Source: JAKAXS01 sp965279065
Lineage (GTDB): Bacteria > Pseudomonadota > Alphaproteobacteria > Rhizobiales > Hyphomicrobiaceae
Assembly (NCBI GenBank): GCA_965279065.1
Contig: OZ257134.1
Coordinates: forward strand, 3,410,001 to 3,474,000
DNA: 64,000 bases
Direction of reading: 5' to 3'
Below the pieces are notes generated by a model, which saw only the letters and a program-made list of their open reading frames with translations, did not search any database and had not been told where the DNA came from. Every line of letters begins with the position of its first letter. Positions within the stretch are counted from its first letter, which is position 1. Made by a program: the position numbers and the translations under genes. Below, one piece after another: positions 44,871 to 55,900 of this stretch.

Positions 44871-47387
44871 ATGCGGACGGGCGCATTCAGATTGCGGATC
44901 GGCAACGCCCGGCGCGAGCTTGTCTCGCTGCTGGTGGCGAGCCTTGCCGTCGTCCTCGCCCTCGTCGCAGGCCTGACGCGGGTCTCCAGCGCCGGCACGG
45001 GCGCCGGCAAGCTGCTGGCCTTGGCAATCATCCTCGGCGGCGCCTCACTTGCGGGCTACTCCGTCGTCACGCTGGTCCGCTCGTCACGCAAGGCCGAGAA
45101 ATCCGCCTCCACCGAGAACCGCGACCTGCGTCGCAAGCTCGCGTCCACCGAAGCCCTGATCAAGGCGGAGCCGCAGATCCTGATCCACTGGGAGCAGGGC
45201 CAGTCCGCCTCCGTCATCACCCACACCCTGGCCGGCATCGCCGGCCTCCCCGGCACGACCAGCGAACTGCTCCGCTTCGGTATGTGGCTGGAGGAACGCT
45301 CCTCGTCCGCCTTGAAGGCCGCCCTCGACGACCTGGTCTCCGAAGGCCGCAGCTTCTCTCTCGTCCTGCGCACTCTCTCCAACGGCTACGTCGAAGCCGA
45401 AGGCCGCGCCTCGGCCGGTCGCGGCATCCTGCGCTTGCGCGACGTCGCCGGTCTCAGGCGCGACATCACCATGATCGTCAGCCACCAGGAAACGTTGACC
45501 CGCGCCATCTCCTCCGCGCGCGCCCTGCTCGACGCTTTGCCCATGCCGGTCTGGTTCAAGACGCCGGATGGTCAGCTCAGTTGGGTCAACGCCGCCTACG
45601 TCCGCGCCGTCGACGCCTCCAGCGCCGAGGAAGTCCGCGAGCGCCAGATCGAACTGCTCGAAACGCGCCAGCGCAAGCTCGTCACGGAAGCCCTGGCCGG
45701 CGGCGAAATCTACCACCGCCGCCTGCCTCTGATCGTCGGCGGCGAGCGCAAGTCCCACGATGTCATCGTCTTGCCGTTGGACGACGCCATCGCCGGCGCC
45801 GCCATCGACGTCGCCGCCCTCGAAATCGCCCAAGGCGAACTCGAGCGCCAGATCGCCTCCTACGACCGCACGCTCGATCGTGTCGCGACCGCCGTCGCGA
45901 TCTTTAACTCCGATCAGCAGTTGTCGTTCTTCAACGAGGCCTACACCAAGCTCTGGGCCCTCGACGCGACCTGGCTCAAGACACGCCCGCCCGATAGCGC
46001 CATCCTCGATCGCCTCCGCGAACTCGGCCGCCTGCCCGAGGTCGTGAACTACAAGGAATGGAAGGCGAAACTGCTCTCCACATATCAGACCGGTGCCGGC
46101 CACGAAGACCTCTGGCACCTGCGCGACGGCCGCATGCTGCACGTCATGAGCGAGCAGCGGCCCGACGGCGGCGTCACCTACCTCTACGCCGACGAGACCG
46201 AGCGCTTCGCCCTGGAAAGCCGCTTCAAGACGCTCATCAGCGTTCAAGGCGAGACCCTGAACAGCCTCAAGGAAGGCGTTGCAGTCTTCGCCACCAACGG
46301 CCGCCTGCAGCTGTTCAACGTCGCCTTCTGTGCCATTTGGAAGCTGCCGCGCCGCGCCCTTGAGGCCAACCCGCACATCGACGAGATCGTCCACGACGTC
46401 GCCCCCACAGGCGAGGACGCCGTAACGTGGACCGGCCTCGCCCGCATGGTCACCGCCTTCATGAGTGAGCGCGAGACCATCGAAGGCCGCATGAACCGCG
46501 CCGACGGCAGCGTCATCGACTACGCCGCGACCCCGCTGCCCGACGGCGCCACACTGCTGACCTTCGCCGACGTCACCGACGCCCGTCGCGCCGAACGCGC
46601 CCTGATGGAACGCAACGAAGCCCTCGTCGCCGCCGACCGCCTGAAGACGCATTTCATCAGTCATGTGTCCTACGAGCTGCGCACGCCGCTCACCAACATC
46701 ATCGGTTTCTCCGAACTTCTCGCCAACCCGCGCGTCGGCGCCCTGTCGGAAAAGCAGCGCGAGTACCTCGGCGACATTACCTCGTCCTCGAAGACGCTCC
46801 TGGCCATCATCGACGACATCCTCGACCTCGCCACCATCGACGCCGGCTCGCTCGACCTGCGCGAAGGCCCCATCGATGTGCGCGCCATGATCCGCTCCGC
46901 CATCATGGGCGTGCGCGATCCCGCCATCCGCAACAATCTGATGCTCGACATCGCCGTCGCCGACGACGTCCATTCATTCATGGCCGACGAGGCCCGCGTC
47001 CGTCAGGTGCTTTACAATCTGTTGTCCAACGCCGTCGGCTTTTCCAAGCCCGGCGACGTCATTCACCTGTCGTGCTGGCGCGAGGAGGGCTGGATCGTCT
47101 TTACGGTCCAGGACCAAGGCCCCGGCATCCCGACCGGCCAGCAACGCCGCGTCTTCGACCGTTTCGAAAGCCGCACCCAGGGCTCGGCTCATCGCGGCGC
47201 CGGCCTCGGCCTTTCAATTGCCAAAAGTCTGGTGGAATTGCACGGCGGCGATATCCAGCTGCAGTCGGAGCCCGGCCAGGGCACGCTGGTGACTGTGCGA
47301 TTCCCCGAGCGCGGCCGCAGCCACGGTCGACTGGACAACCGGACCGTGGCAAACCTCCGCAATGACCAACGCGCTCTCACGAACTGA
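44871..47387 (+). CDS. divL: DivL-type cell-cycle kinase homologue (Tyr in the H-box)
   Basis: An 838-residue protein: an N-terminal helix pair (about 14-60), several PAS-like segments (about 90-570), a HisKA-like domain and a complete HATPase domain (NLLSNAVGFS, DQGPGIP, GAGLGLSIAKS). The expected histidine is Tyr601 (HVSYELRTPLT), the DivL hallmark. In Caulobacter, DivL binds DivK and modulates CckA, so CtrA; direct kinase activity is doubtful. Gene order (tsaE, amgK-like, murU, addB, addA, trxA) is the alphaproteobacterial setting of divL. ATG has GGAGA upstream; an in-frame GTG lies 21 bp earlier. Confidence 0.9.
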   Translation: MRTGAFRLRIGNARRELVSLLVASLAVVLALVAGLTRVSSAGTGAGKLLALAIILGGASLAGYSVVTLVRSSRKAEKSASTENRDLRRKLASTEALIKAEPQILIHWEQGQSASVITHTLAGIAGLPGTTSELLRFGMWLEERSSSALKAALDDLVSEGRSFSLVLRTLSNGYVEAEGRASAGRGILRLRDVAGLRRDITMIVSHQETLTRAISSARALLDALPMPVWFKTPDGQLSWVNAAYVRAVDASSAEEVRERQIELLETRQRKLVTEALAGGEIYHRRLPLIVGGERKSHDVIVLPLDDAIAGAAIDVAALEIAQGELERQIASYDRTLDRVATAVAIFNSDQQLSFFNEAYTKLWALDATWLKTRPPDSAILDRLRELGRLPEVVNYKEWKAKLLSTYQTGAGHEDLWHLRDGRMLHVMSEQRPDGGVTYLYADETERFALESRFKTLISVQGETLNSLKEGVAVFATNGRLQLFNVAFCAIWKLPRRALEANPHIDEIVHDVAPTGEDAVTWTGLARMVTAFMSERETIEGRMNRADGSVIDYAATPLPDGATLLTFADVTDARRAERALMERNEALVAADRLKTHFISHVSYELRTPLTNIIGFSELLANPRVGALSEKQREYLGDITSSSKTLLAIIDDILDLATIDAGSLDLREGPIDVRAMIRSAIMGVRDPAIRNNLMLDIAVADDVHSFMADEARVRQVLYNLLSNAVGFSKPGDVIHLSCWREEGWIVFTVQDQGPGIPTGQQRRVFDRFESRTQGSAHRGAGLGLSIAKSLVELHGGDIQLQSEPGQGTLVTVRFPERGRSHGRLDNRTVANLRNDQRALTN

Positions 47388-48903
47388 CCTCGACGAAGCC
47401 GCTTGCAGGCGACTGGCCCAGCGCATCGCTCTCAAGCTGAAGTCCGGCGACGCCATCGCCCTGCATGGCGACCTCGGCGCCGGCAAGACGACGTTCGCCC
47501 GCGCGCTCATCCGCGCGCTCCTGGGCGACGCCGAGGCCGAGGTGCCTAGTCCCACGTTCGCGCTGATGCAGCTCTACGACACGTCGCGTCTCCAGTTGGC
47601 GCACCTCGATCTGTACCGCCTTGCCGACGCAAGCGAGGTCGACGAACTCGGCATCGCCGATTTGCTGGACACCGGCGCCGTCATCGTTGAATGGCCGGAG
47701 CGTGCTCCTTCGATCCTCCCGCCCAATCGTCTTGATATCACCCTCAGCGCAGGCAGCACGGACGACACCAGGACGATCGCCGTCACGCCATCGGGCACGT
47801 GGGCAGCCCGTCTGCAGCGTCTCGACGAGATGACGTCGTTCGTCGGTTTCGATCCCAAATGGTCGCACGCCGAAGCGCGCTATCTCCAAGGCGACGCCTC
47901 CGCCCGCGCTTATGCCCGCCTGCACGCCGCCGACGGAGAGCGCGCCGTGCTGATGGATGCCCCGCGCCTGCCCGACGGCCCTCCCATCCGCGACGGTCTG
48001 CCCTACAGCCGTATCGCCCATCTCGCCGAAGACGTGGCCCCCTTCGTCGCGGTAGCCGGCGCGTTGAGTGTGGCTGGCCTCAGCGTACCCCAGATCCACC
48101 ACGCCGACCTCGATCGCGGCCTGCTATTGCTGGAAGACTTCGGCGATCGCGTCTTCGGCCGCGAGCTTGAAAACGGCACCAGCCAAGCCGAGCTCTGGAG
48201 TGCCGCCACGGACGCGTTGGCCATATTGCACCGCAGGCCCGTGCCGCCATCGATCCCGCTGACCAATGGCACGACCTACGCCATTCCCCGCCAGGATCGG
48301 GGCGCTCTCTCCATCGAAATCGAGCTACTGCCTGACTGGTACTGGCCGGCCCTTTTCGGCAACCCCGTCCCGCCGGAAGCACGCGCCGAATTCCTCGCGG
48401 CGTGGGACGGAGTTTTTGACAAGCTGTTGGCCCTGCCGACAGGCTGGGTCCTGCGCGATTTCCATTCGCCCAACCTGATGTGGCTACCCGATCGCCTGGG
48501 CGCTCGCCGCGTCGGCATCATCGACTTCCAGGATGCCCTTGTGGGTCCGCCCGCCTATGATCTGGTATCGCTGTTACAGGATGCCCGGCTCGATGTTCCT
48601 GCCGATCTTGAAGCCGTCATGTTTGCCCACTACTGCGAGGCCGCCATGATCGACCAGCCGCGATTCGACCGCGCCGCCTTCCAGTTTGCGTATTCTGCTT
48701 TAGGTGCGCAGCGTAACACCAAGATTCTGGGGATATTTGCCCGTTTGGCTCGCCGTGACGGCAAACCCGGCTATCTTCGCCATGTGCCCCGGCTCTGGCG
48801 CTATCTCGAACGCGACCTGGCCCATCCGGAACTCTCGTCCCTGCGCGTCTGGTTCGATCGCCATCTTGGCCCCGAGCTGCGTGCCCGCCCTATTGAGGCC
48901 TGA
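47362..48903 (+). CDS. tsaE: Fused TsaE (tRNA t6A) and AmgK-like sugar kinase
   Basis: A 513-residue fusion. Residues 1-150 are TsaE, the ATPase of the t6A37 tRNA-modification complex (Walker A GDLGAGKTT, 36-44; VPSPTF; HLDLYR). Residues about 160-513 are an aminoglycoside-phosphotransferase fold with RDFHSPN and the metal-binding Asp in IIDFQDA, matching AmgK, the anomeric kinase for N-acetylmuramate and N-acetylglucosamine. MurU follows, supporting that job. Start overlaps divL by 26 bp; stop and next start share one base. This fusion is common in alphaproteobacteria. Confidence 0.9.
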   Translation: MTNALSRTDLDEAACRRLAQRIALKLKSGDAIALHGDLGAGKTTFARALIRALLGDAEAEVPSPTFALMQLYDTSRLQLAHLDLYRLADASEVDELGIADLLDTGAVIVEWPERAPSILPPNRLDITLSAGSTDDTRTIAVTPSGTWAARLQRLDEMTSFVGFDPKWSHAEARYLQGDASARAYARLHAADGERAVLMDAPRLPDGPPIRDGLPYSRIAHLAEDVAPFVAVAGALSVAGLSVPQIHHADLDRGLLLLEDFGDRVFGRELENGTSQAELWSAATDALAILHRRPVPPSIPLTNGTTYAIPRQDRGALSIEIELLPDWYWPALFGNPVPPEARAEFLAAWDGVFDKLLALPTGWVLRDFHSPNLMWLPDRLGARRVGIIDFQDALVGPPAYDLVSLLQDARLDVPADLEAVMFAHYCEAAMIDQPRFDRAAFQFAYSALGAQRNTKILGIFARLARRDGKPGYLRHVPRLWRYLERDLAHPELSSLRVWFDRHLGPELRARPIEA

Positions 48904-49664
48904 TGCAGACGCGGTCCCCCAAGCGGCCTCCCTCAGTATCCAGCACGCAACCCACGACCGCGATGGTGCTCGCCGCCGGTCTCGGCAAGCGCATGCGACC
49001 GCTGACGAACGACATCCCAAAACCCATGGTCCTCTTCCAGAAGCGGCCGCTCATCGACCATGTACTGGATCGTCTCGCCGCCGCTGGCATCACTGATGCC
49101 GTCGTCAACGTCCACTACCAGCCCGAGCCGCTGGAGCGACACCTGAAACAGCGCAAGTCGCCCAAGATCAAAGTCTCCGACGAGCGCGGCGTGCTGCTCG
49201 ACACGGGCGGTGGTCTCGTGCGCGCCCTGCCCTTTCTGGGCGACAAGCCGTTCGTGATCCACAACTCCGACAGCGTCTGGGAAGAAGGCGTTGGCAGCAA
49301 CCTCGCCCGCCTGTTTGCCGCCTGGGACGCTGAGCTGATGGACAGCCTGTTGCTGATGGCGCTCGGCTCCCACAGCCTCGGCTACGATGGCCACGGCGAC
49401 TTCACGATGGACGCCGACGGGCGCTTGCATCGCCGCGAAGAGATGCGCGAAGCGCCATTCGTCTTCACCGGCGTGTCCATCGCCCACCCCCGTCTGTTCG
49501 AGAACGCACCAAAAGGCGCATTCTCGCTCAACACCCTGTGGGACCGCGCGATCGAAAAGGGGCGCCTCTACGGAATTCGCCTCGAAGGCACGTGGATGCA
49601 CATCGGCACACCGGACGCCCTCACTGAGGCCGAAAGGTGGGTCGCCGATGAAACGCGGCGTTGA
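48903..49664 (+). CDS. murU: N-acetylmuramate 1-phosphate uridylyltransferase (MurU-like)
   Basis: A 253-residue nucleotidyltransferase: LAAGLGKRMRPLTNDIPKPM (about 23-42) is the nucleotide-binding signature, with Lys in the second half, and DTGGGL the sugar-phosphate region. With AmgK it lets cells turn recovered cell-wall sugars into UDP-MurNAc without the MurA/MurB steps, by-passing fosfomycin-sensitive synthesis. It resembles glucose-1-phosphate nucleotidyltransferases too; the AmgK neighbour favours MurU. ATG overlaps the previous stop by one base. Confidence 0.87.
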   Translation: MQTRSPKRPPSVSSTQPTTAMVLAAGLGKRMRPLTNDIPKPMVLFQKRPLIDHVLDRLAAAGITDAVVNVHYQPEPLERHLKQRKSPKIKVSDERGVLLDTGGGLVRALPFLGDKPFVIHNSDSVWEEGVGSNLARLFAAWDAELMDSLLLMALGSHSLGYDGHGDFTMDADGRLHRREEMREAPFVFTGVSIAHPRLFENAPKGAFSLNTLWDRAIEKGRLYGIRLEGTWMHIGTPDALTEAERWVADETRR

Positions 49665-52600
49665 GCGCATGGCCGCGCAGTCACCCTCAACACCTGCGGG
49701 CGGCCTTGGCGCGCAACTCGATTTTCTGATCGGCCTATCAGGCGAGGAACAGCCACCCCCCCAACGCGCACCTGGCAGCCGTGCGAGCATCTTTACCGTG
49801 CCTGCAGGTCAGCCGTTCCTCGACGCCCTCGCCTCCGCAATCCTGAAAGGTGACTTGCCGGTCGCCGGCGGACGCCCACCATCTGCGATCGAACTTCCCA
49901 ACATCACACTCCTGATGCCGACGCGCCGCGCCACGCGCGCATTGCAGGAAGCATTCCTGCGTGCCGGCAACGGCCGCGCCATGCTGCTGCCCAAGATCAT
50001 CGCCATCGCCGAGGGCCAGGAAGATCTGACGCTGCTGAGCGGCATCGCCAGCCTCGACACGCTGGCGACCGGTGCCGAAAGCGTCCCCCCTGCCGTCAGC
50101 AACATGGAGCGTCTGCTGGTTCTGACGCAACTCGTTATGCGTTGGTCGGACGCGATGGCCAAGGCCAGAACAGATCCGATTGGCGGCATGCAGCCCCATG
50201 CGGGCGCCGGCAGCGAGACCCCGGCGCAGGCCGCCCACCTCGCCACCGAGCTCGCCCGCCTCATGGACATGGTCGAGACCGAGAACGTCAGCCTGGACGC
50301 ACTCGACGAACTCGTGCCCGAAGAATTCGCGGAGCACTGGCAGCACACGCTCAACTTCCTGCGCATCGTCACGGAGTTCTGGCCGATCCATTTGAACGAG
50401 CGCGGCTACGCGTCCCCTGCCGCCCGCCGCAACGCGCTGCTGCTCGCCGAAGCTCGCCGCTACGCGGCGTCACCGCCAAAAGGTCCCGTTATCGTCGCCG
50501 GCGTCACCGGCTCCATTCCGGCAACGGTGAAGCTGATGCAGGCGGTGGCCGATCTACCCAACGGGGCCATCGTCCTTCCCGGGCTCGATCTCGCGCTCGA
50601 TGACGCCAGCTGGGATGCGATCTCGCCGGCCGATACCAACGCGCCGCGCCACCCCGAGCATCCGCAGTACGGCCTGAAAAAGCTCATCGAAGGCCTCGGC
50701 CTCTCGCGCGCAGACATCGCCCTGCTTCCGGGCACGGCCGCAGGCGCCGCCGACACGGCCCGCGCCAAGCTCATCAGCGAGGCCATGCGTCCCGCCTCGA
50801 CGACGGAACGCTGGCATGAATTCATCGCCGACGCATCGACGGACACCACCGGCATCGCTCGCGGCCTTGAGGGCGTCAGCCTCATCGAGGCGCCCACCCA
50901 GCAGGACGAAGCCGAAGCCATCGCCCTGATCCTGCGCGAAGCCGTCGAGACACCGGGCCGCACCGCGGCACTCGTCTCGCCCGACCGCCTGCTCGCACGT
51001 CGCGTCGCAACCCGCCTGCAGGCGTGGGGCATCACAGTTGACGATTCAGCCGGCCGCCCCTTCGCCAAGACCGTTCCCGGCGCCTTCCTCGACCTCATCA
51101 TCGAAGCCGTCGCCAAGGACTTCGCGCCAGCCGAACTAATGGCATTGCTGAAGCACCCACTGACGCGCCTGGGCCTTGATCCTTTTGCCGTCCGCCGTGC
51201 TGGCCGTGCCCTGGAACTCGCCGCGTTCCGTACCGCCTACCTTGGTCGCGGACTGGACGGTGTCGAACAAGCCCTCGAACGCGCCCAGGCCGACGTCCGC
51301 AATCGCTCGTCGGCTGCGACCACGCCCGGCGTGAGCGAAGAAACCAACGTCGCTCGCTTCCGTCATCCCGCAGTCCGCCGCCTGTTCGAGGACGACTGGC
51401 TCGGCGCCCGCGATCTCGTGGCGCGCTTACGGATCGCGCTGGCTCCGCTGATCAAGGCCTATGCCGAACGTGGCAGCCATCCTTTGCGCGTTTTTGCCAA
51501 GGCCCATCTTGACGCCGCCGAAGCCATGGCCCGCACACCCGACGCAGCGGCCGAAGGCGAAACACCAGCCGCTTCGCCGTTGTGGTCGGGCGAGGCCGGC
51601 ACTGCCGCGCTAGCCTTCTTCACCGGCCTGCTCGATGCCAATATGCCGAGCCCAGAAATCGAAGCCGCCGACTACGCTGATCTCTACCGCAGCCTGATCG
51701 CCCGCGAGAACGTGCGCCCACGCGTGCCCGTGCATCCCCGCCTGTCGATCTGGGGACCGTTCGAAGCGCGCCTGCAGCAGACCGACATGATGGTTCTCGG
51801 CTCGCTCAACGACGGTACGTGGCCCGAGTCCGCCGATCCCGGTCCCTGGCTCAACCGCCCGATGCGCAAAACGCTCGGCCTGCCCTCGCCAGAAGAAGCC
51901 ATCGGTCACGCCGCGCATGACTTTTCGTCGTTTCTGTCCGCCGGTCGCGTCATCCTCACCCGGGCTGAAAAGGTCGAAGGCGTGCCGACGGTGCCCTCGC
52001 GCTGGCTGCTGCGTCTCAAAGCCCTGCTCGACGGCTTCGGTGCGTCCGACCGCCTGACGCCGGACACACCCTGGCTGGCCTGGGCTCGCCAGCGCGATGC
52101 CGTGCCTCGCATGACCCCCATCGCCGCGCCAGAGCCACGTCCGCCCGTTTCCATGCGTCCACGCCGCATGAGCGTCTCGCGCGTGGAAACGTTCATCGCC
52201 AACCCCTACGCCGTCTTCGCCAAGGACATCCTGAAGCTCGAAGCCATGGAGCCGCTCGGCGCAGATCCGGGCGCCAGCCTGCGCGGCAGCATCATCCACG
52301 AAGCCCTTTCGCGCTTCGCCAAGAAGTTTCCGTCAAGCCTGCCCAAGGACATCGAAGCCCAGCTTTACACCATCGCCCAGGCCGTCTTCTCCGAATACAA
52401 GGCACACCCCCGTGTCGCAGCGTTCTGGCTGCCGCGCTTCGAGCGTTTCGCCCGCTGGTTCGCCGAAACCGAATCTGCCCGTCGCGACGGCGTGACGTCG
52501 ATTGCCGCCGAAATCTCCGGCGCCTTCATCCTCGCCGCGCCCGGCGGCCCCTTCACCTTGACCGCCCGCGCCGACCGCATCGACATGACGCCGCACGGCC

Positions 52601-52995
52601 TGATCATCACCGACTACAAGACCGGTGCCGCCCCCAACGACAAGCGCGTTAATGCGTGCGAAGCCCCACAGCTGCCGCTCGAAGCCGCCATCGCCGCGCA
52701 AGCCGGTTTCGCCGACGTACCGCAGGCCCCGGTGACGGCGTTACGCTACATCCGCGCCTCCGGTGCCGAACCGCCTGGTGAAGAGCGCACCGTCAGATGC
52801 GACGACGTCCCCGCTCTCGCAGCCCAAGCGGTCGCGGGTCTGCAGCGCTTCATTGCCGCCTTTGACAAAGAAGCCACGCCCTACAAGGCCCTGCGCCGCG
52901 CGCGCTTCACCTACGACTACGACGACTACGCCCACCTTGCCCGCGTCGCCGAATGGTCGGTGCCGACCGAAGCCGACGAAGGGGGCCAGACATGA
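49648..52995 (+). CDS. addB: AddB, exonuclease subunit for double-strand break repair
   Basis: A 1115-residue AddB. With AddA it resects double-strand ends for RecA loading. An inactivated helicase-like N-terminal part (about 50-750) is followed by a PD-(D/E)xK nuclease (about 880-1090) with Asp and Lys in ADRIDMTPHGLIITDYKTG (around 990). ATG follows AGGTGG seven bases upstream, overlapping murU by 17 bp; a second ATG 21 bp later is possible. The protein is the alphaproteobacterial type, without an obvious four-cysteine iron-sulfur cluster. Confidence 0.93.
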   Translation: MKRGVERMAAQSPSTPAGGLGAQLDFLIGLSGEEQPPPQRAPGSRASIFTVPAGQPFLDALASAILKGDLPVAGGRPPSAIELPNITLLMPTRRATRALQEAFLRAGNGRAMLLPKIIAIAEGQEDLTLLSGIASLDTLATGAESVPPAVSNMERLLVLTQLVMRWSDAMAKARTDPIGGMQPHAGAGSETPAQAAHLATELARLMDMVETENVSLDALDELVPEEFAEHWQHTLNFLRIVTEFWPIHLNERGYASPAARRNALLLAEARRYAASPPKGPVIVAGVTGSIPATVKLMQAVADLPNGAIVLPGLDLALDDASWDAISPADTNAPRHPEHPQYGLKKLIEGLGLSRADIALLPGTAAGAADTARAKLISEAMRPASTTERWHEFIADASTDTTGIARGLEGVSLIEAPTQQDEAEAIALILREAVETPGRTAALVSPDRLLARRVATRLQAWGITVDDSAGRPFAKTVPGAFLDLIIEAVAKDFAPAELMALLKHPLTRLGLDPFAVRRAGRALELAAFRTAYLGRGLDGVEQALERAQADVRNRSSAATTPGVSEETNVARFRHPAVRRLFEDDWLGARDLVARLRIALAPLIKAYAERGSHPLRVFAKAHLDAAEAMARTPDAAAEGETPAASPLWSGEAGTAALAFFTGLLDANMPSPEIEAADYADLYRSLIARENVRPRVPVHPRLSIWGPFEARLQQTDMMVLGSLNDGTWPESADPGPWLNRPMRKTLGLPSPEEAIGHAAHDFSSFLSAGRVILTRAEKVEGVPTVPSRWLLRLKALLDGFGASDRLTPDTPWLAWARQRDAVPRMTPIAAPEPRPPVSMRPRRMSVSRVETFIANPYAVFAKDILKLEAMEPLGADPGASLRGSIIHEALSRFAKKFPSSLPKDIEAQLYTIAQAVFSEYKAHPRVAAFWLPRFERFARWFAETESARRDGVTSIAAEISGAFILAAPGGPFTLTARADRIDMTPHGLIITDYKTGAAPNDKRVNACEAPQLPLEAAIAAQAGFADVPQAPVTALRYIRASGAEPPGEERTVRCDDVPALAAQAVAGLQRFIAAFDKEATPYKALRRARFTYDYDDYAHLARVAEWSVPTEADEGGQT

Positions 52996-55900
52996 CCTCC
53001 GTCCCCTCCATCGCCGCCGAACTGCAGCGCACCGCCGCCGCCCAATCCGGAGCTGCCGATCCGCGCGCCTCCGTCTGGGTCTCCGCCAATGCCGGCACCG
53101 GCAAGACCCATGTGCTGACCATGCGCGTGCTTCGCCTGATGCTGGCAGGCACCCCGCCCGAGCGCATCCTGTGCCTCACCTACACCAAGGCTGCGGCCGC
53201 CGAGATGGCCAAGCGCGTCTTCGGCACGCTGGCCCAGTGGGTGACGATGCGCGAGGACGCGCTCTCGGGCGAGCTCGCCAGGCTGATCGGCCGCAAACCG
53301 GCAGGCGACGAACTCGCCCGCGCGCGGACGTTGTTTGCGACCGCCATCGAGACGCCCGGCGGCCTGAAGGTCCAGACCATCCATGCCTTCTGCGAACGCC
53401 TGCTCCAGCGCTTCCCGCTCGAAGCCGGCGTGCCCGCGGGATTCAGCATCCTCGACGACGAAACCGCGCGCACCTTGCGCCGCGAGTCGATCGATCTCAT
53501 CCTCACGCGCGCCAGCCGCGACCCTACAAACCCACTTGGCGCCGCGTTGAAATTCGCCGTCGCCTATGCCGCCGACGATCGCTTCGACGAAGTCCTCGCC
53601 GCCACGCTGCCGCACAAGCAGTGGCTCGAAGACGCCGCCCGCATGGACCACGACGCCTCCGGCAGCTTCGCTGCAGCCGAGGTCATGTTCCGTCGCAAGT
53701 TCGGCGTGCGCCCGTCCATCACCGCACACGCGCTCGACCTCGAACTCGCCGAATGCATCTCCACCCCCGACTTGACGCGTGCTCGGGATATCCTGCTCGG
53801 CGGATCCAGCAACGATGCCAAGGCTGCCGCCAAACTGTCGGCCGCCCTGCAAACGCCGACACCGCAAGCAAAGTGCGAGTTGCTGTCCGGCTTCTTCCTC
53901 ACCGCCGACGGTGAAGCCCGCAAGTCGCTTCTCACCAGATCTTTGCGCGATGCCCATCCCGATCTTGAAGCCATCCTCTCGCGCGCCCAGTCGCGGTGTC
54001 ACGCGCTTGCCGCCGAGCGCACCAGCCTGCGCGCCGTGACAGCGACCATCGCCCTGCATCGCCTTGCCGGCGCCGTGCACCAAGCCTACGCCGATGCCAA
54101 AGGCCGCCGCGCCGCCCTCGACTTCGAAGACCTGATCACCCACACCAGCAACCTGCTCGCCACCAGCGCTGCCGCCGAATGGGTTCTGTTCAAGCTCGAC
54201 GGCGGCCTCGACCATCTGCTCGTCGACGAAAGCCAGGACACGAGCCCGGCGCAGTGGACCGTCATCGACGCACTCGCCCGCGAATTCTTTTCCGGCGAAG
54301 GCACGCGCTCCGAACCGCGCACGCTGTTTGCCGTCGGCGACGAGAAGCAGTCGATCTACTCGTTCCAGGGCGCCGTGCCGGAAAAGTTCGCCGAGATCGG
54401 CCGCCGCTTTGCCGACCTCGCCAATCGCGCCCAGCTGACCTGGCGCCACGTACCGCTGGACGTATCGTTCCGCACCGTCGATCCCCTCCTGACCGCCGTC
54501 GACGCCGTGTTCGCCGACGCCCGACGCACACCCGGCGTCACCGTGTCTGGGAACGCCGTTCGCCACATCGCCAAACGCCAGGGCCAGGCCGGACTCGTGG
54601 AGATCTGGCCGACCGAAGTCGACGCCGACGTGATGCCGGATGACGTCTGGTCGCCGTTCTCGGAAGGCGCGTCTGCGGCCCCGGCGCAACGACTCGCAGC
54701 ACGCATTGCCGACACCATCAAAGGCTGGCTCGCCGGCGGCGAGAGGCTGCAGTCCGAAAACCGCCCCATCCGCGCCGGCGACATCATCGTGCTCGTGCGC
54801 AAGCGCATGCCATTCGCGGCCCCCATGGTCGCCGAGTTGAAGAAGCGCGGCATTCCCGTCGCCGGCGCCGACCGCATCCAGCTGTCGGAACAGATCGGTG
54901 TGCAGGACCTGCTGACACTCGGTGACTTCTTGACGCTGCCCGAAGACGACCTCGCGTTGGCAACTCTCCTGAAGTCGCCGATGTTCGGGCTCGACGATGA
55001 TGACTTGCTGGTGCTCGCTCCAGGCCGCAAGGGCACGCTGTGGAAAGCCCTTCTCGACAACGCTGCCGTCAACGCCCGCTACCGGCCCACTGCCGACACC
55101 CTGAAGCGCTGGCGCAAGACGGCCGACTTCATGCCGCCCTACGAGTTCTTCGCCGACCTCCTCGACAATCAGGGCATGCGCCAGAAACTTCTCGCCCGTC
55201 TCGGCCCCGACGCCGCCGACAGCATCGACGAATTCCTCAACCTCGCGCTGACCTACGACGACGATGCCTCACCCTCGCTGGCCGGTTTCGTACACTGGCT
55301 GCGCGATGACACCCGCGTCGTGAAGCGCGACATGGAACAGGGCCGCGACGAAGTCCGCGTCATGACCGTCCATGGCGCCAAGGGCCTGGAGGCGCCCATC
55401 GTCTTCCTTCCCGACACCTGCACCACCGCCTCGGCCGGCCGCAGCGCCGGGGGCCCGATCGGCATGCCCGACATGGAACGCCCCATCGACACGGCCGAAC
55501 CGTTCGTCTGGCAGGTGAAGGGTGCGGGCAAGCTCGCCCCAATCTCCGCCGCCAGGGCCGTAAAGGACACCAAGGAGCGGGCCGAACGTGACCGCCTCCT
55601 CTACGTCGCTATGACACGCGCTCGCGACCGCCTCTACGTCGCCGGCTTCGAAGGCAAGAAGGGCCGCGCCGCCGGCTGCTGGTACGAGCAGATCGTCGAA
55701 GGGCTCGCCGGCCTTACCCAAAAGGTCGAGACGGCCCAAGGCACGGTGCATCGCCTGACGTCGCCCCAGACGGCCGACTACGACACACCAAAAATCACCT
55801 TCGCCGACACGATGGTCGACGTGCCCCTTCCGGCGTGGGCCAGGCAGCGCGTCACCCGCGAGCCGCAACTGACGATGCCGCTCGCGCCCTCGCGGCTTGC

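Noticed and set aside
46641..46701. His-to-Tyr change as a sequencing error or dead kinase
   Set aside because: Gene order and H-box context match DivL, where Tyr is expected.
45084..46973. 629-codon open frame antisense to divL
   Set aside because: Antisense shadow of GC-rich coding DNA: the plus-strand product has kinase and PAS motifs, the antisense one has none and is Gly/Val/Asp-biased.
52926..54689. 587-codon open frame antisense to addA
   Set aside because: The plus strand holds clear helicase motifs; the antisense product is low-complexity Gly/Arg/Val-rich sequence typical of shadows.
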